Of a stretch of DNA of 64,000 bases, positions 43,490 through 53,090 are shown one piece after another. Numbering within the stretch: the stretch's first letter is position 1; each line of letters begins with the position of its first letter. The translations under genes and the position numbers were made by a program. The stretch spans positions 248,001 through 312,000 of the forward strand of contig JAIVJV010000004.1 of assembly GCA_020199835.1 (NCBI GenBank). Reading direction: 5' to 3'. Under the pieces are notes generated by a model. That model was not told the origin of the DNA. It saw only the letters and a list, made by a program, of their open reading frames with translations, and searched no databases. This DNA comes from Acidobacteriota bacterium. GTDB taxonomy: Bacteria; Acidobacteriota; Blastocatellia; Pyrinomonadales; Pyrinomonadaceae.

Positions 43490-44428
43490 TTACAACGAGT
43501 ACAAGTCGAGGCTGCCGATGAGGCGGAGTTTGATCTCGGCGAGGCTCTTGTCGTCCTGATCTGCAAGCGCTTGTTCGATGACGCGCGAGTAGTTCAGGAT
43601 GTTGAAGGCTTTTATGAGCGGCGCCATCTCTTTGACCTGGGTGCTACTTAACCCGTAACCGTCGATAAACGCGTGCTTTTCGTCAATCGAGAGATCGTGC
43701 AGAGCAATTGAGAGTTCCCACTGCGGCGCGATCGTCGACATGCATTCTTCCCAATCGATGATCGCAGCGATGTCGCCGCCTTCGTCAACAATGACGTTCT
43801 TCAAACGCAGATCGCAGTGGTTCAGCCACGCTTGTCCATCGCGTGGCTGCGCGTTCTCAACTATTCGCGAGATCTCCTGCAACTCCGCTTCCGGAAGAAT
43901 CTCGTGCTGGGCGAACAGTTCCAACTTCTTGTCGATCTCAAACTCCTCTTTGACGTAGCTGTTCCAGGTGCTCTGCTTTGGTCCATCTTCGGTCCACTCG
44001 AAGTTACAGCCAAAGCCGATGGTGGTAATCGAATTGATAGTCGCTGCGTAACGGCCCATCTCGTGGATAATGCGATACCGTTTCGGATGATGCGAGGCTT
44101 CGGTGCCGGTCACGCGACGCGTGATCATGTACGGCTCCGACACCCCGTCTTGTCCGACAGCTAACACTTCCGGACTCGGAACCCCCGCTTCGCGCGCCTT
44201 TTGCGAGGCCCAAAGCTCCTTGCGAAACGCCTGAATATTATCGGCATTCGGACTGATGCGAACCACGAATTGGCCTTCGACGTGATTCACTGCGAAAACA
44301 AAATTCGTGCGACCGGACGACTTGTACACAATCCGGCTCGCAGGTTTCCCAAAGTGTCGCTCCACGATCGTCTTCGTCACTCCTCGATAGTGACGGATCA
44401 TCGGCGGGTGATCGTTCTTTTCATCCAT
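43490..44428 (-). CDS. aminoglycoside phosphotransferase-family small-molecule kinase
   Basis: A 312-residue APH-type kinase. The catalytic loop is HCDLRLKNVIVD (H-x-D-x4-N), and the metal-binding motif is AAIIDWEEC. Family members phosphorylate aminoglycosides, choline, homoserine or sugars; the substrate cannot be read here. Its start overlaps the end of the HAD gene by 8 bp, and both are transcribed together, so the kinase and the phosphatase may act on the same metabolite. Confidence 0.82.
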   Translation of the reverse strand: MDEKNDHPPMIRHYRGVTKTIVERHFGKPASRIVYKSSGRTNFVFAVNHVEGQFVVRISPNADNIQAFRKELWASQKAREAGVPSPEVLAVGQDGVSEPYMITRRVTGTEASHHPKRYRIIHEMGRYAATINSITTIGFGCNFEWTEDGPKQSTWNSYVKEEFEIDKKLELFAQHEILPEAELQEISRIVENAQPRDGQAWLNHCDLRLKNVIVDEGGDIAAIIDWEECMSTIAPQWELSIALHDLSIDEKHAFIDGYGLSSTQVKEMAPLIKAFNILNYSRVIEQALADQDDKSLAEIKLRLIGSLDLYSL

Positions 44429-45347
44429 GAGCTTTGCTCACTGCCGCCAGTTCCGCTGCCTTGAACAACACCGCGCCGAGCTCCAGCGAGTCTCTCAGTT
44501 TGATCGTGTCAACCATCCCGCGAAACGGGAGCTCCTGGTTGCCAACTACCAACGCAAGGCCAACGCCCGACAGGAAACTATCAAGCTCGGTGTCGCCGGC
44601 GCCGAGACTGTCTTGCAGGTTGCACTGCAAAAAATCGGCCATCGCCCGTGCGCCAAACAATTTATCCACCCCTTGGTGCGTGATGAAGTTACTGCGTTTC
44701 GTGTGTTGATACGCCATTAACTGATCTTCGGGCGCTTCGATTAAAAGAAAGATCATGCAGATCTCTTCCGCCAACATCTGCTGCTGCAATTTGGGAAACT
44801 CAACTGCCGTAACCGCTGACGCGCTCGCGTATTTTTCCTTCACCGGTAAAACGTTTTCCGGAACCGGCGTCCAGATCACTTCACCGATGCGCCAGTCTCT
44901 CGGGTAGTAAAAAACGAGAATGTTTTTGATACCGCCATCGAGAATGCCCTGCACGCCTTTGAGCGCTTCCATGATCTCCTGTTCGGTGAGCGGAAACGCG
45001 GCGACCTCCTCGAAGCAGAGTTCCCCGTCCTCATTCTTCTTCACATAACCGGCAAGACTGCCGTTCAACGTCACGGTGGGAATCGGAGCGTTCGACAGCT
45101 TGTACCAGTCCTGACCGAACGTACGAATCACCGAAAGAGGGAAGCGCAACGAGTTCAGAATGAGCGGCCGGCCACGTTCATAGTGCCGCATCAGTCCGAG
45201 CTCAACTTCCTTGGGAATCGCGATCTTCCCTTGAAATTCGTGCACTGCCGTCCCGTCAAGATCGGTAATTACGCCTCCCGAACTCGCGAACGACGACTGT
45301 TCGATAAACCGCCGCAGCTTTGTTTCTATCTCGTTACTTAAAACCAT
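44421..45347 (-). CDS. HAD-superfamily hydrolase, Cof-like
   Basis: A 308-residue protein. The N-terminal VITDLDGTAVHEF supplies the HAD motif I nucleophile and general acid, ILNSLRF the motif II Ser, and GAGDTELDSFLSGVGLALVVGN the motif IV acidic pair. The cap region is unusually large. It could be a sugar phosphatase, but the substrate is unknown. It is directly upstream of, and overlaps, the APH-type kinase gene. Confidence 0.78.
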   Translation of the reverse strand: MVLSNEIETKLRRFIEQSSFASSGGVITDLDGTAVHEFQGKIAIPKEVELGLMRHYERGRPLILNSLRFPLSVIRTFGQDWYKLSNAPIPTVTLNGSLAGYVKKNEDGELCFEEVAAFPLTEQEIMEALKGVQGILDGGIKNILVFYYPRDWRIGEVIWTPVPENVLPVKEKYASASAVTAVEFPKLQQQMLAEEICMIFLLIEAPEDQLMAYQHTKRSNFITHQGVDKLFGARAMADFLQCNLQDSLGAGDTELDSFLSGVGLALVVGNQELPFRGMVDTIKLRDSLELGAVLFKAAELAAVSKAHG

Positions 45348-45444
45348 GCCGGGGAATATAGAGCCCGGTCTTTACAAACCCTTCACAACCTTAAATCTTA
45401 AATGTTTGTTAAAAACTCTGGTCTGAACGCCTTCTGGCGCTAAA

Positions 45445-47022
45445 ATGCACAGGTTGAAACTCGCAGCGATTGACATCGGATCAAATTCCATCAAGCTCGC
45501 GGTGGCTGACGCTGCCGACAGCCGGTCTTTCGCCGTCGTTACGCGCGAAAAAGACGTAATCAGGCTGGGCCACGAAACGCTCCGAAAGGGACGACTCTCC
45601 CGCACCGCCATCGACCGCGCGATAAGTTGTATTCAACGATTCAAAACAATTGCCGAAACTCACCAGGCCGGAACGATCGTTGCCGTGGCAACTGCCGCGG
45701 TGCGTGAAGCGCACAACGCGTCGCAGTTCATCAAAGACGTCGAGCAGCAGACGGGTTTGCGCGTCGAGATCCTTTCAGGAATTGAAGAAGCTCGCCTGAT
45801 CGGTCTAGCCGCGTCTCACGGCTGCTCGTTGCACGGCGCGACGAACATCAACATCGACATTGGCGGCGGCTCGACGGAGATATCCCTCTTTCGTAACGGC
45901 GCGTCTCTTTCACTGTTCTCATTGAAGCTCGGTGCGGTGCGACTCACGGAACGTTACTTCCATTCCGATCCGCCAAAACCAAAACAGCTTTCGAATCTGA
46001 AAGCCGAGGTCCATGCCGCGTTTGAACGTCCGCGCCGGGAACTGCGCGACGCGCCGTGGCAACAGGCGTCAGGCACGTCGGGCACTATCCTCGCCATCGG
46101 CGACGCGCTGCGCGAGATCGGTAACGGCGACCGCAAAGCCCAACCGGTCCAACCGCCTGAAACTGACATTCCGCTCAGCCGACTTGCAGCGCTGAACGCA
46201 AAAATGGCCCGCCTCGATCTCGCAGGCCGGCGCAACCTCGCGGGACTGACCTCGCAACGAGCCGAGATAATCGTCGCGGGAAGCTACATTCTCGAAGAGG
46301 CGATGCGCGCGCTCGGGATCAACATGCTGCGCACGTGCGATTGGGCGTTGCGGGAGGGCGTGATCATCGATCAACTGCGCGAATGGGAAGACGAATCGCG
46401 TCCGCCCGCGCCGGATTTTGCCGATCAGAAACTGCGCGGCGTACACGCGGTGGGACGACGTTTCGGTTACGAGGAGACTCACGCGCGGCAAGTGGCAAAA
46501 CTGTCCGAAAAGATCTTCGATAGTCTTGCGCCGGCTGAGAACCTGTCGCGCCATCATCGGACGCTCATGCTTGCGGGCGCGTTGCTGCACGACATCGGTT
46601 ATCACATCGCACACGACTCTCATCAAAAGCACGCGCTCTACCTGATCACAAACTCGGAACTCACCGGCTTTTCAGAAGCCGAGCGGGCGGTGATCGCGAA
46701 CGTGGCCCGATATCATCGAGGCTCTCTGCCGAGAAAACGACACATTGAATATCAATCACTCAACGTTGCTGACCGGCAGATCGTCTGCGAGTTAGGCGCG
46801 ATCGTGAGATTGGCGGATGCGTTGGACCGCAGCCATGACAGCCGCGTTTACGATCTCGACTGTTACGACAACAAGTCTGGTAATTTTCACGTTGAGTTAC
46901 TTAGTATTGCGAACTGCGACAACGAACTGCTCGAAGTCGAACGCAAGCGACACCTCTTCGAGCAGTCATTCAATCGAACTTTGAGTTTCAGCGTTCGCCG
47001 GGCGAAAGCGCGGCACGCCTGA
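45445..47022 (+). CDS. ppx: exopolyphosphatase/guanosine pentaphosphatase (Ppx/GppA)
   Basis: A 525-residue protein. The actin-like fold is shown by AAIDIGSNSIKLAVAD, VATAAVREAHNA, ISGIEEARLIG-like (LSGIEEARLIG) and DIGGGSTEISLF. The C-terminal half carries an HD-type domain (GALLHDIGYHIAHDSHQKHALYLI), typical of long Ppx/GppA. It removes terminal phosphate from polyphosphate or pppGpp. It lies 11 bp before a CHAD-domain gene, a pairing that strengthens the polyphosphate link. Confidence 0.93.
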   Translation: MHRLKLAAIDIGSNSIKLAVADAADSRSFAVVTREKDVIRLGHETLRKGRLSRTAIDRAISCIQRFKTIAETHQAGTIVAVATAAVREAHNASQFIKDVEQQTGLRVEILSGIEEARLIGLAASHGCSLHGATNINIDIGGGSTEISLFRNGASLSLFSLKLGAVRLTERYFHSDPPKPKQLSNLKAEVHAAFERPRRELRDAPWQQASGTSGTILAIGDALREIGNGDRKAQPVQPPETDIPLSRLAALNAKMARLDLAGRRNLAGLTSQRAEIIVAGSYILEEAMRALGINMLRTCDWALREGVIIDQLREWEDESRPPAPDFADQKLRGVHAVGRRFGYEETHARQVAKLSEKIFDSLAPAENLSRHHRTLMLAGALLHDIGYHIAHDSHQKHALYLITNSELTGFSEAERAVIANVARYHRGSLPRKRHIEYQSLNVADRQIVCELGAIVRLADALDRSHDSRVYDLDCYDNKSGNFHVELLSIANCDNELLEVERKRHLFEQSFNRTLSFSVRRAKARHA

Positions 47023-47033
47023 TCGGAACCCCT

Positions 47034-48056
47034 ATGGCTAAAGCGAAAATAATCAGAAGACTCAATTGCAGCGCGCCTGCGTCAACCGGAATAAAGTTGG
47101 TGCTGGCTACGAGATTCAAGGAAATGCTCGAGTGGCGCGACGTGGCGCTTGACTGGACCGATCCGGAAGGCGTGCACTCGATGCGCGTGGCGTCGCGACG
47201 GCTGCGTAGCACGTTGCGCGACTTCGCGCCTTATTTGCACAAACGACCGCTCACTTCCGCCGGCAAGAAATTGAAGCACGTCGCCGATACGCTCGGAGAG
47301 GTACGCGATCTCGATGTTGCGCTGCTCGCGTTCGCGGAGATCAAAACGGAGGCGCCTCCGGCCCTGGTCGGAGGGTTCACGCAATTTGTCGAGGCGAGAG
47401 AAGCGCTCCGCGAGAAGGCACGCGAGGCACTGAAAGCAGTCTTTGAAAAAGACCTGCCCGCGTTGGAGTCTCAGTTCGTGGCCGGGATCGATAAAGCCGC
47501 TACGCCACGCGGATCGTCAGATGGGAGAAAGCCGGAGCTTACGTTTGCAGAGATGTCGCGCGCTGTGATCCTCGACCGTTTGCGAGAGTTTGAAAAGGCG
47601 AGTTCGGGCTTATTCAAACCGCTCGACGTCGAGGCGTTGCATGACATGCGGATCGCCGTTAAGCGTCTTCGTTACGCGATCGAACTATTCCAAAAATGCT
47701 GGGGACGTTCGATGTGGGTTTTTGCGCAGCGCGCGGCTCGCATCCAGACGGCGCTCGGCGATCTGCACGACTGTGACATCTGGATCCAAAGCCTTGGCAA
47801 ACACATTAATCGCGCGCGCAAGCAGAAGCAGGACGAGCAAGTCGCAGCGCTCGTCTGGTTACTCAGTCATTTCGTCAAGCTGCGCACCAAGCACATGCGT
47901 CGTGCTCTCGATCACTGGCGCGAGTGGGAGCGTCACAATACGAGCGGCCGTTTGCGAGAAATCCTCGCAGTTCCGACTGAAACAGATGAGATACTCCCGC
48001 CCCCGGAATCGGCTGGTACTACAGCAAACGGCTTAGGTAATCAGCCCTCTCCGTGA
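47034..48056 (+). CDS. CHAD domain protein
   Basis: A 340-residue helical protein built of conserved His/Arg-rich helices: GVHSMRVASRRLRSTLRDFAPYL at the start, ALHDMRIAVKRLRYAIELF in the middle and QTALGDLHDCDIW further on. CHAD domains bind polyphosphate through these basic faces. Its position after ppx suggests that the pair binds and hydrolyses polyphosphate at granules. No membrane segment is seen. The ribosome-binding site is weak. Confidence 0.9.
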   Translation: MAKAKIIRRLNCSAPASTGIKLVLATRFKEMLEWRDVALDWTDPEGVHSMRVASRRLRSTLRDFAPYLHKRPLTSAGKKLKHVADTLGEVRDLDVALLAFAEIKTEAPPALVGGFTQFVEAREALREKAREALKAVFEKDLPALESQFVAGIDKAATPRGSSDGRKPELTFAEMSRAVILDRLREFEKASSGLFKPLDVEALHDMRIAVKRLRYAIELFQKCWGRSMWVFAQRAARIQTALGDLHDCDIWIQSLGKHINRARKQKQDEQVAALVWLLSHFVKLRTKHMRRALDHWREWERHNTSGRLREILAVPTETDEILPPPESAGTTANGLGNQPSP

Positions 48057-48062
48057 GTTTGT

Positions 48063-48290
48063 TTACCGGCAGGAACCGCTGCCGTCGCACATATAGTTAC
48101 AGCACTGCCAGTCAATCCAGCACGAGTACTGGCAAGCGGAATCGCCGTTGCACTCAATCATGCAGGCGTTATAAGCGTTGGCGCAAAACTGCGTGCAACC
48201 AAAACTCTGCACCGTGTTCGTCATCGCGCTGCTGGTGCAGAGAACCATCACCGTAAGCATCAAGCGAAATAGGATTTTTCTGAATTTCAT
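48063..48290 (-). CDS. small secreted cysteine-rich protein with CX3C pairs
   Basis: A 75-residue protein with a signal peptide (MKFRKILFRLMLTVMVLC, cleavage near the VQSFG region) and a mature part of about 46 residues. This contains ten Cys in the pattern CX3C-X6-CX3C-X5-CX3C-X5-CCX3C-X5-C. A GGGGGTGAT site precedes its ATG. The regular CX3C pairs suggest helical hairpins clipped by disulfides. I do not recognise the family. It is convergent with the CHAD gene, 6 bp apart, and transcribed alone. Confidence 0.65.
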   Translation of the reverse strand: MKFRKILFRLMLTVMVLCTSSAMTNTVQSFGCTQFCANAYNACMIECNGDSACQYSCWIDWQCCNYMCDGSGSCR

Positions 48291-48366
48291 TGGATCACCC
48301 CCACACGGCGGATTCTATGCCTGCAACAAAGTGACGGCAATTCAGGGAAAGCCTTAGATTCCAGCG

Positions 48367-48885
48367 ATGGCGGAGATGTATGATGCTCGTGTGATGAACG
48401 AGACAAACCGGGACGATTCAGTACGCAAGCACGTGCTTTACCTGCTGCGAGGCGGCGGCGCGCATCTGTCGTTTGACGATTTCGCTGCCAGCTTTCCGCC
48501 GGATTTGTGCAACCGGCAGATCGAGGGGTTGCCTTACACGTCGTGGCAGGTACTGGAACACATGCGGCTCGCGCAGTGGGACATACTCGAATTTAGCCGC
48601 GATGCGAATCACGTTTCGCCGGAATTTCCCAAGGGCTATTGGCCGAGACCGGACGAACTGGGCTCGCCGGCGCTGTGGCAACAGACAGTCGAGGCGTTTC
48701 GCGAAGATCTGCGACAGATGGAAGCGCTCGTCGAGGATCCGTCAACAGACTTGTACGCGAAAATACCGCATGGCGACGGCCAGACGATCTTGCGTGAGTC
48801 TCTGTTGACCGCAGATCACAACGCGTACCATCTCGGCGTATTAGCGGTGATGGCGCGGATCGTAAAAACGGTTCCTGAAAAGTAG
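48367..48885 (+). CDS. DinB/YfiT-like putative metal-binding protein
   Basis: A 172-residue four-helix protein. TSWQVLEHMRLAQWDILEF and DHNAYHLGVLAVMAR carry the three His expected for a DinB-fold metal site. Members include thiol-dependent transferases and many uncharacterised proteins. Several in-frame ATGs exist (48367, 48376, 48394) and none has a strong ribosome-binding site. The gene stands alone. Confidence 0.82.
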   Translation: MAEMYDARVMNETNRDDSVRKHVLYLLRGGGAHLSFDDFAASFPPDLCNRQIEGLPYTSWQVLEHMRLAQWDILEFSRDANHVSPEFPKGYWPRPDELGSPALWQQTVEAFREDLRQMEALVEDPSTDLYAKIPHGDGQTILRESLLTADHNAYHLGVLAVMARIVKTVPEK

Positions 48886-48917
48886 GCGGGGTTCTTCAAG
48901 CGAGAGGTTAGTTGGTC

Positions 48918-49136
48918 ATGGTGCGCTCCGTTGGATTGCTGGTGGTAATAGCCGGCGTTTTTATTGTCGTCGTTGGGTTGTTGATCTACTCAGGCGCGTT
49001 GAGTTGGTTTGGGCGTTTGCCGGGCGACATTCGCTACGAGAGTGGGAGCGTGCGGGTTTACATCCCGCTCGTTTCGATGTTGCTGATTTCGATAGTGTTG
49101 ATGGTCGTGTTAAGTCTGTTACGCAGGTTCTTCTGA
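48918..49136 (+). CDS. small two-helix membrane protein, DUF2905 family
   Basis: A 72-residue protein with two membrane segments (LLVVIAGVFIVVVGLLIY and LVSMLLISIVLMVVLSLL) around a short loop GRLPGDIRYESGSVRVYIP, which is the DUF2905 signature. The ATG at 48918 has AGAGG 10 bp upstream; a TTG 6 bp earlier is less likely. Its stop overlaps the next start as TGATG, so the two are coupled. Function unknown. Confidence 0.85.
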   Translation: MVRSVGLLVVIAGVFIVVVGLLIYSGALSWFGRLPGDIRYESGSVRVYIPLVSMLLISIVLMVVLSLLRRFF

Positions 49137-49603
49137 TGTTCGAAGGTGTGACAATCAAAGACACTCGCGGGATCGCGCTATTGAAGCGCGTGTGTCTGGT
49201 TGTGATCAGCGTCTACGTCGTACTGGGCCTGATCGCGTTGTATCGCGCTCTCGTTCAGGTGCATAGCCTGGAGATCAACTCTGCTGAATTGCTGCGCGAT
49301 AATTCACCTGTAACGGCCACCGTACTGAGTTACGGGCGAACGCCGGTTGATCTCCGGATCGAACTGGTCCAGCCCCCGCATAGCGAGACCCTCGTCGTCA
49401 AACAGGTGGACAAGAACGAGTGGGCACTGCTCGATCCGCGTATCAAGGAAGGCACACAGACCGTGGTGCTTACTGATAACGTACTCGATCGGTTTGCTGA
49501 CGGCAAGGCTGTTCTACGCGCCACCATCACCGGACGCTCGCAACTGGGGCACCTGCCGGCACCCGTGGTACGCGAACAGGTTGTCGAGATTCGACGCCAG
49601 TAA
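49136..49603 (+). CDS. membrane-anchored protein of unknown function
   Basis: A 155-residue protein whose ATG overlaps the previous stop codon. It has one N-terminal membrane segment (RVCLVVISVYVVLGLIALYRAL) followed by a beta-rich domain of about 110 residues outside the membrane, starting NSPVTATVLSYGRTPVDL. No motif is recognised. Coupling to the DUF2905 gene and closeness (10 bp) to a cardiolipin-synthase-like gene suggest a membrane-lipid or envelope role. Confidence 0.7.
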   Translation: MFEGVTIKDTRGIALLKRVCLVVISVYVVLGLIALYRALVQVHSLEINSAELLRDNSPVTATVLSYGRTPVDLRIELVQPPHSETLVVKQVDKNEWALLDPRIKEGTQTVVLTDNVLDRFADGKAVLRATITGRSQLGHLPAPVVREQVVEIRRQ

Positions 49604-49613
49604 ATGAACGCAG

Positions 49614-51095
49614 ATGGCACGTCGATATGAACGCGAAAAAACGGCGATGTTGTCAGTGCGCGACCTGGCAAACCAGGCGTTCTCGCGCGCTGCCGGCGCT
49701 CCGCTCATTCCCGGCAACGCCGTTCGTTTACTCATAGACGCGAGAGAAAATTACCCAGCCTGGCTTGACGCGATCAAATCCGCTGAGCGTTACATACACT
49801 TCGAAAGTTACATCGTTCACGAAGACGAAGTCGGCTGGAAATTTGCCGACGCGCTCACCGCTAAAGCGCGCGACGGCGTGTGCGTCCGTCTCATCTACGA
49901 CTGGATGGGAGGCCTTGGTAAAACTTCGCGTTCGTTCTGGAACCACCTCCGCGCCGGTGGCGTCGACGTGCGTTCCTACAACCCGCCGCAACTGGATTCA
50001 CCTTTCGGTTGGATTAGTCGCGATCATCGCAAGACGTTGACAGTCGACGGGCGCATCGGTTTTGTGACCGGATTGTGTGTCGGTCGCCCGTGGGTCGGTG
50101 TGCCGGAGAAAAACATCGCACCATGGCGCGATACCGGTATTGAAGTACGTGGACCAGCAGTGGCGGACATCGAAAAAGCATTCACGAACACCTGGAACTC
50201 AATGGGCGACGATATTCCCGCGGACGAAATCACAGACCGTGAAGCACTTGAAGAAACGGGTGACGTAATGCTGCGCATCGTTGCAACCGAACCTGCGAGC
50301 GCGGGAATGCTGCGCATCGATCTACAGGTCGCGACACTTGCGAGAAAGCGATTGTGGTTGACTGACGCTTATTATGCCGGCACGACTGCGTATGTGCAGG
50401 CGTTGCGCGCAGCCGCGAAAGACGGCGTTGACGTACGTCTCCTCGTGCCTAACGCTTCAGACATTCCGATCTTGAAACCGCTCTCGCGCGCCGGATATCG
50501 GCCGTTACTAGAAGCGGGTGTGCGCATATTCGAGTGGAACGGAACAATGCTTCATGCAAAGACGGCGGTTGCTGACTGCAAGTGGGCGCGCGTCGGGTCC
50601 ACGAATCTCAACATTGCGAGTTGGTTCGGCAATCTGGAGCTCGACGTCGTAATTGACGACGTGCCGTTTGCCACCTTGATGGAACAAACGTATGAACGGG
50701 ATCTGGAAAATGCGACTGAAGTAGTTTTAGACTCCCATCTCAAACTACGAAAAGCGAGCACAGACGCTCCTTCGCATCCCGCGACGACGAGCGGTGGCGG
50801 AAGTGGCGGTCGCGCCGCCGCGGGCGCGGTTCGTATCGGCAACGCCGTTGGCGCGGCGTTTACAAATCGCCGGGTACTCGAGCCGGTCGAGGCGCGCCTC
50901 ATGTTCATCTCAGCTTTGCTGCTGATCGGTTTCGCGCTTCTCGCGTGGGCCTTTCCTCGCGTTGTGACGTATCCGCTGATCGTCCTGCTCCTCTGGATCT
51001 CGCTCGCACTTTTTTACAAAGCGTACCGGCTGAGACATGGACCCGACCCCGCGGGTGTGCGCCCCGAAGCAGTTGAACCCCAACAAGGCGACTGA
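49614..51095 (+). CDS. phospholipase D/cardiolipin synthase-like protein with C-terminal membrane segments
   Basis: A 493-residue protein with two PLD domains. The first HKD motif is HRKTLTVDG in RDHRKTLTVDGRIGFVTG, the second HAKTAVADCKWARVGSTNLN. Two membrane segments lie at the C-terminus (about residues 425-470), not the N-terminus as in most cardiolipin synthases, after a Ser/Gly/Ala-rich linker. It likely transfers phosphatidyl groups between lipids. ATGs at 49614 and 49647 are both possible. It converges with the EEP-nuclease gene. Confidence 0.85.
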   Translation: MARRYEREKTAMLSVRDLANQAFSRAAGAPLIPGNAVRLLIDARENYPAWLDAIKSAERYIHFESYIVHEDEVGWKFADALTAKARDGVCVRLIYDWMGGLGKTSRSFWNHLRAGGVDVRSYNPPQLDSPFGWISRDHRKTLTVDGRIGFVTGLCVGRPWVGVPEKNIAPWRDTGIEVRGPAVADIEKAFTNTWNSMGDDIPADEITDREALEETGDVMLRIVATEPASAGMLRIDLQVATLARKRLWLTDAYYAGTTAYVQALRAAAKDGVDVRLLVPNASDIPILKPLSRAGYRPLLEAGVRIFEWNGTMLHAKTAVADCKWARVGSTNLNIASWFGNLELDVVIDDVPFATLMEQTYERDLENATEVVLDSHLKLRKASTDAPSHPATTSGGGSGGRAAAGAVRIGNAVGAAFTNRRVLEPVEARLMFISALLLIGFALLAWAFPRVVTYPLIVLLLWISLALFYKAYRLRHGPDPAGVRPEAVEPQQGD

Positions 51096-51105
51096 ACCCC
51101 GACGG

Positions 51106-51852
51106 TCAATCTTTAAGAACAAACTCGGCGACTATCGGCAGGTGATCGGAAGCGGCCAGCGCGAGACGGCTGCGATGGACGGAGATGTTTTGCAGCTTAA
51201 GAAGCGAATTGTAGTAGACGTGGTCCAGGTGCAGCAGGGGAAACACGCCGGGATAAGTGCGTGCTCGCCCGAGACGTTGTTCCGGTTCGGCGCTGTTCAG
51301 GTGACGGCTTAGAAGACGCGTCGCCAGACCACGCGTCCACTCGTTGAAGTCACCGAGAATGATCCGGGGCGAGTTAGAGTCGCTCGCGATCACTTCGAGC
51401 AGTCGGTGCGCCTGGTAACGGCGCTCAAAAAATCCCGTACCCAGGTGAACGTTGAAGATTTGCACGGGCACAGATTCGCGGCCGGTGACTGTAATCGAGA
51501 CCTCCAGACAACCACGCGGTTCGTACATCCGGCAGGTCATATCGTGGTTGTGATCCGCCTGGATCGGCAACCGGCTCAGGACCGCATTTCCGTAAGCCGC
51601 GCCGCGGTGTCTGCGGTTTTCGCCGATACGGAAGTCAAACCCAAGCTCTTCGGCAATCGCGCGGACCTGATTGAGCTCGTGGCTGGTGTGGTCCATGCCG
51701 ACCACTTCCTGAAGCGCCACGACGTCCGCATCGATCTCCTTCAAAACCTCGGCGATTCGCCTGGGCCGCACACGCCGATCGAGCCCACGGCACTTGTGTA
51801 TGTTGTAAGTTGTAACGCGTAACGATGACACCCTGTTGTTCGCTGGACTCAC
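51106..51852 (-). CDS. endonuclease/exonuclease/phosphatase (EEP) family protein
   Basis: A 248-residue protein. [27 protein letters not shown] with the catalytic Glu, the ILGDFNEW motif and the terminal [10 protein letters not shown] are the EEP signatures. Substrates in the family range from DNA to phosphoinositides and are not determined here. Its ATG overlaps the ackA stop (ATGA), so it is the third, translationally coupled gene of the xfp-ackA operon. Confidence 0.88.
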   Translation of the reverse strand: MSPANNRVSSLRVTTYNIHKCRGLDRRVRPRRIAEVLKEIDADVVALQEVVGMDHTSHELNQVRAIAEELGFDFRIGENRRHRGAAYGNAVLSRLPIQADHNHDMTCRMYEPRGCLEVSITVTGRESVPVQIFNVHLGTGFFERRYQAHRLLEVIASDSNSPRIILGDFNEWTRGLATRLLSRHLNSAEPEQRLGRARTYPGVFPLLHLDHVYYNSLLKLQNISVHRSRLALAASDHLPIVAEFVLKD

Positions 51853-53090
51853 TTCGATTTTTCCAAAACACTTCGCGCCGTGTCGCGGGCGATCAGCAAT
51901 TCTTCGTCAGTCGGAATGACGTAGACTGCGAGACGAGAACCGTTGTTGCTGATAACACCTTCACGCCCATCAACGTGCATGCGGTTTCGCTCTTCGTCAA
52001 GCTCGATTCCCAGCCATTGGAGATCTTTGCAGACGCGTGACCGCACCTCCCACGAGTTTTCGCCGATGCCTCCGGTAAACACGATGGCATCCGCACCGTT
52101 CATCGCGGCCAGATACGCGCCGATGTATTTGCGGACACGATAACAAAAGATCTCGATTGCGAGACGCGCGCGCCTGTCGTTTTCTTCCCGCTCTTCGGCA
52201 AGCAATTCCCGCATGTCGCTGGTCAAGCCCGAAATTCCCAACAAACCTGCTTGTTTATTGAGCAGCGTTTCAACTTCGCCCGACGACAAACCCTCTTTGG
52301 TTGCGATGAAATCGATGATGGCTGGATCCAGATCTCCGCACCGCGTTCCCATCACTAAACCCTCGAGCGGCGTCAGGCCCATCGACGTGTCGATCGAGTT
52401 ACCGTTACGTATCGCAGCGGCGGAACAACCGTTTCCCAGATGCAGCGTGATGATGTTGGTTTGATCTCGCGCGATGTGGCGTAGTTGTCGGTAACGATAC
52501 GCGACATAACGGTGCGACGTGCCGTGAAAGCCGTATCGCCTGACTCGATAGCGGCGATAGAGTTGATAAGGCAGGGCGTACAGAAACGCATGATCCGGCA
52601 ACGTCTGATGAAACGCGGTGTCAAACACGGCGACCTGCGGCAAGCCTTCGCCAAACAGTGCGCGCGCGGCGGTGATGCCTTTGATGTTAGCCGGATTGTG
52701 CAACGGCGCGAGGTCGATGCACTCTTCGAGTCCACGAATCACTTCATCCGTTATCAACACCGAGCGAGTGAAACGTTCACCGCCATGGACCACCCGATGT
52801 CCCACCGCCTGGATATCGCCAATGCTTTTGATCTCCGCAATTCCCGAGTCCGGTGATGAAGCCCAGCGCGCGATGAAATCAACCGCTGCCCGGATGTCGC
52901 GCAACGGCGAAGTTGATCGCTGTTCCTTCTGTCCTTCGACCTGCAGCGTGATAACCGCTTCGCCTCCGACGCGCTCGATCGTACCGCGCGCGAGGTGCCT
53001 GTCCGCGTTCTGTTCGATCAACTCCAGATGGGTAGCGATGAGCTGAAACTTCACGGTGGAGCTGCCGCAGTTGAGAATAAGAATATTCAT
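51849..53090 (-). CDS. ackA: acetate kinase
   Basis: A 413-residue acetokinase. NCGSSTVKF starts the protein, and the [36 protein letters not shown] and [13 protein letters not shown] motifs follow. It makes ATP and acetate from acetyl phosphate. The ATG at 53090 overlaps the xfp stop as ATGA; a longer start at 53117 would lie inside the xfp coding region and is less likely. Phosphoketolase supplies its substrate, so xfp-ackA forms a phosphoketolase bypass. Confidence 0.95.
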   Translation of the reverse strand: MNILILNCGSSTVKFQLIATHLELIEQNADRHLARGTIERVGGEAVITLQVEGQKEQRSTSPLRDIRAAVDFIARWASSPDSGIAEIKSIGDIQAVGHRVVHGGERFTRSVLITDEVIRGLEECIDLAPLHNPANIKGITAARALFGEGLPQVAVFDTAFHQTLPDHAFLYALPYQLYRRYRVRRYGFHGTSHRYVAYRYRQLRHIARDQTNIITLHLGNGCSAAAIRNGNSIDTSMGLTPLEGLVMGTRCGDLDPAIIDFIATKEGLSSGEVETLLNKQAGLLGISGLTSDMRELLAEEREENDRRARLAIEIFCYRVRKYIGAYLAAMNGADAIVFTGGIGENSWEVRSRVCKDLQWLGIELDEERNRMHVDGREGVISNNGSRLAVYVIPTDEELLIARDTARSVLEKSK

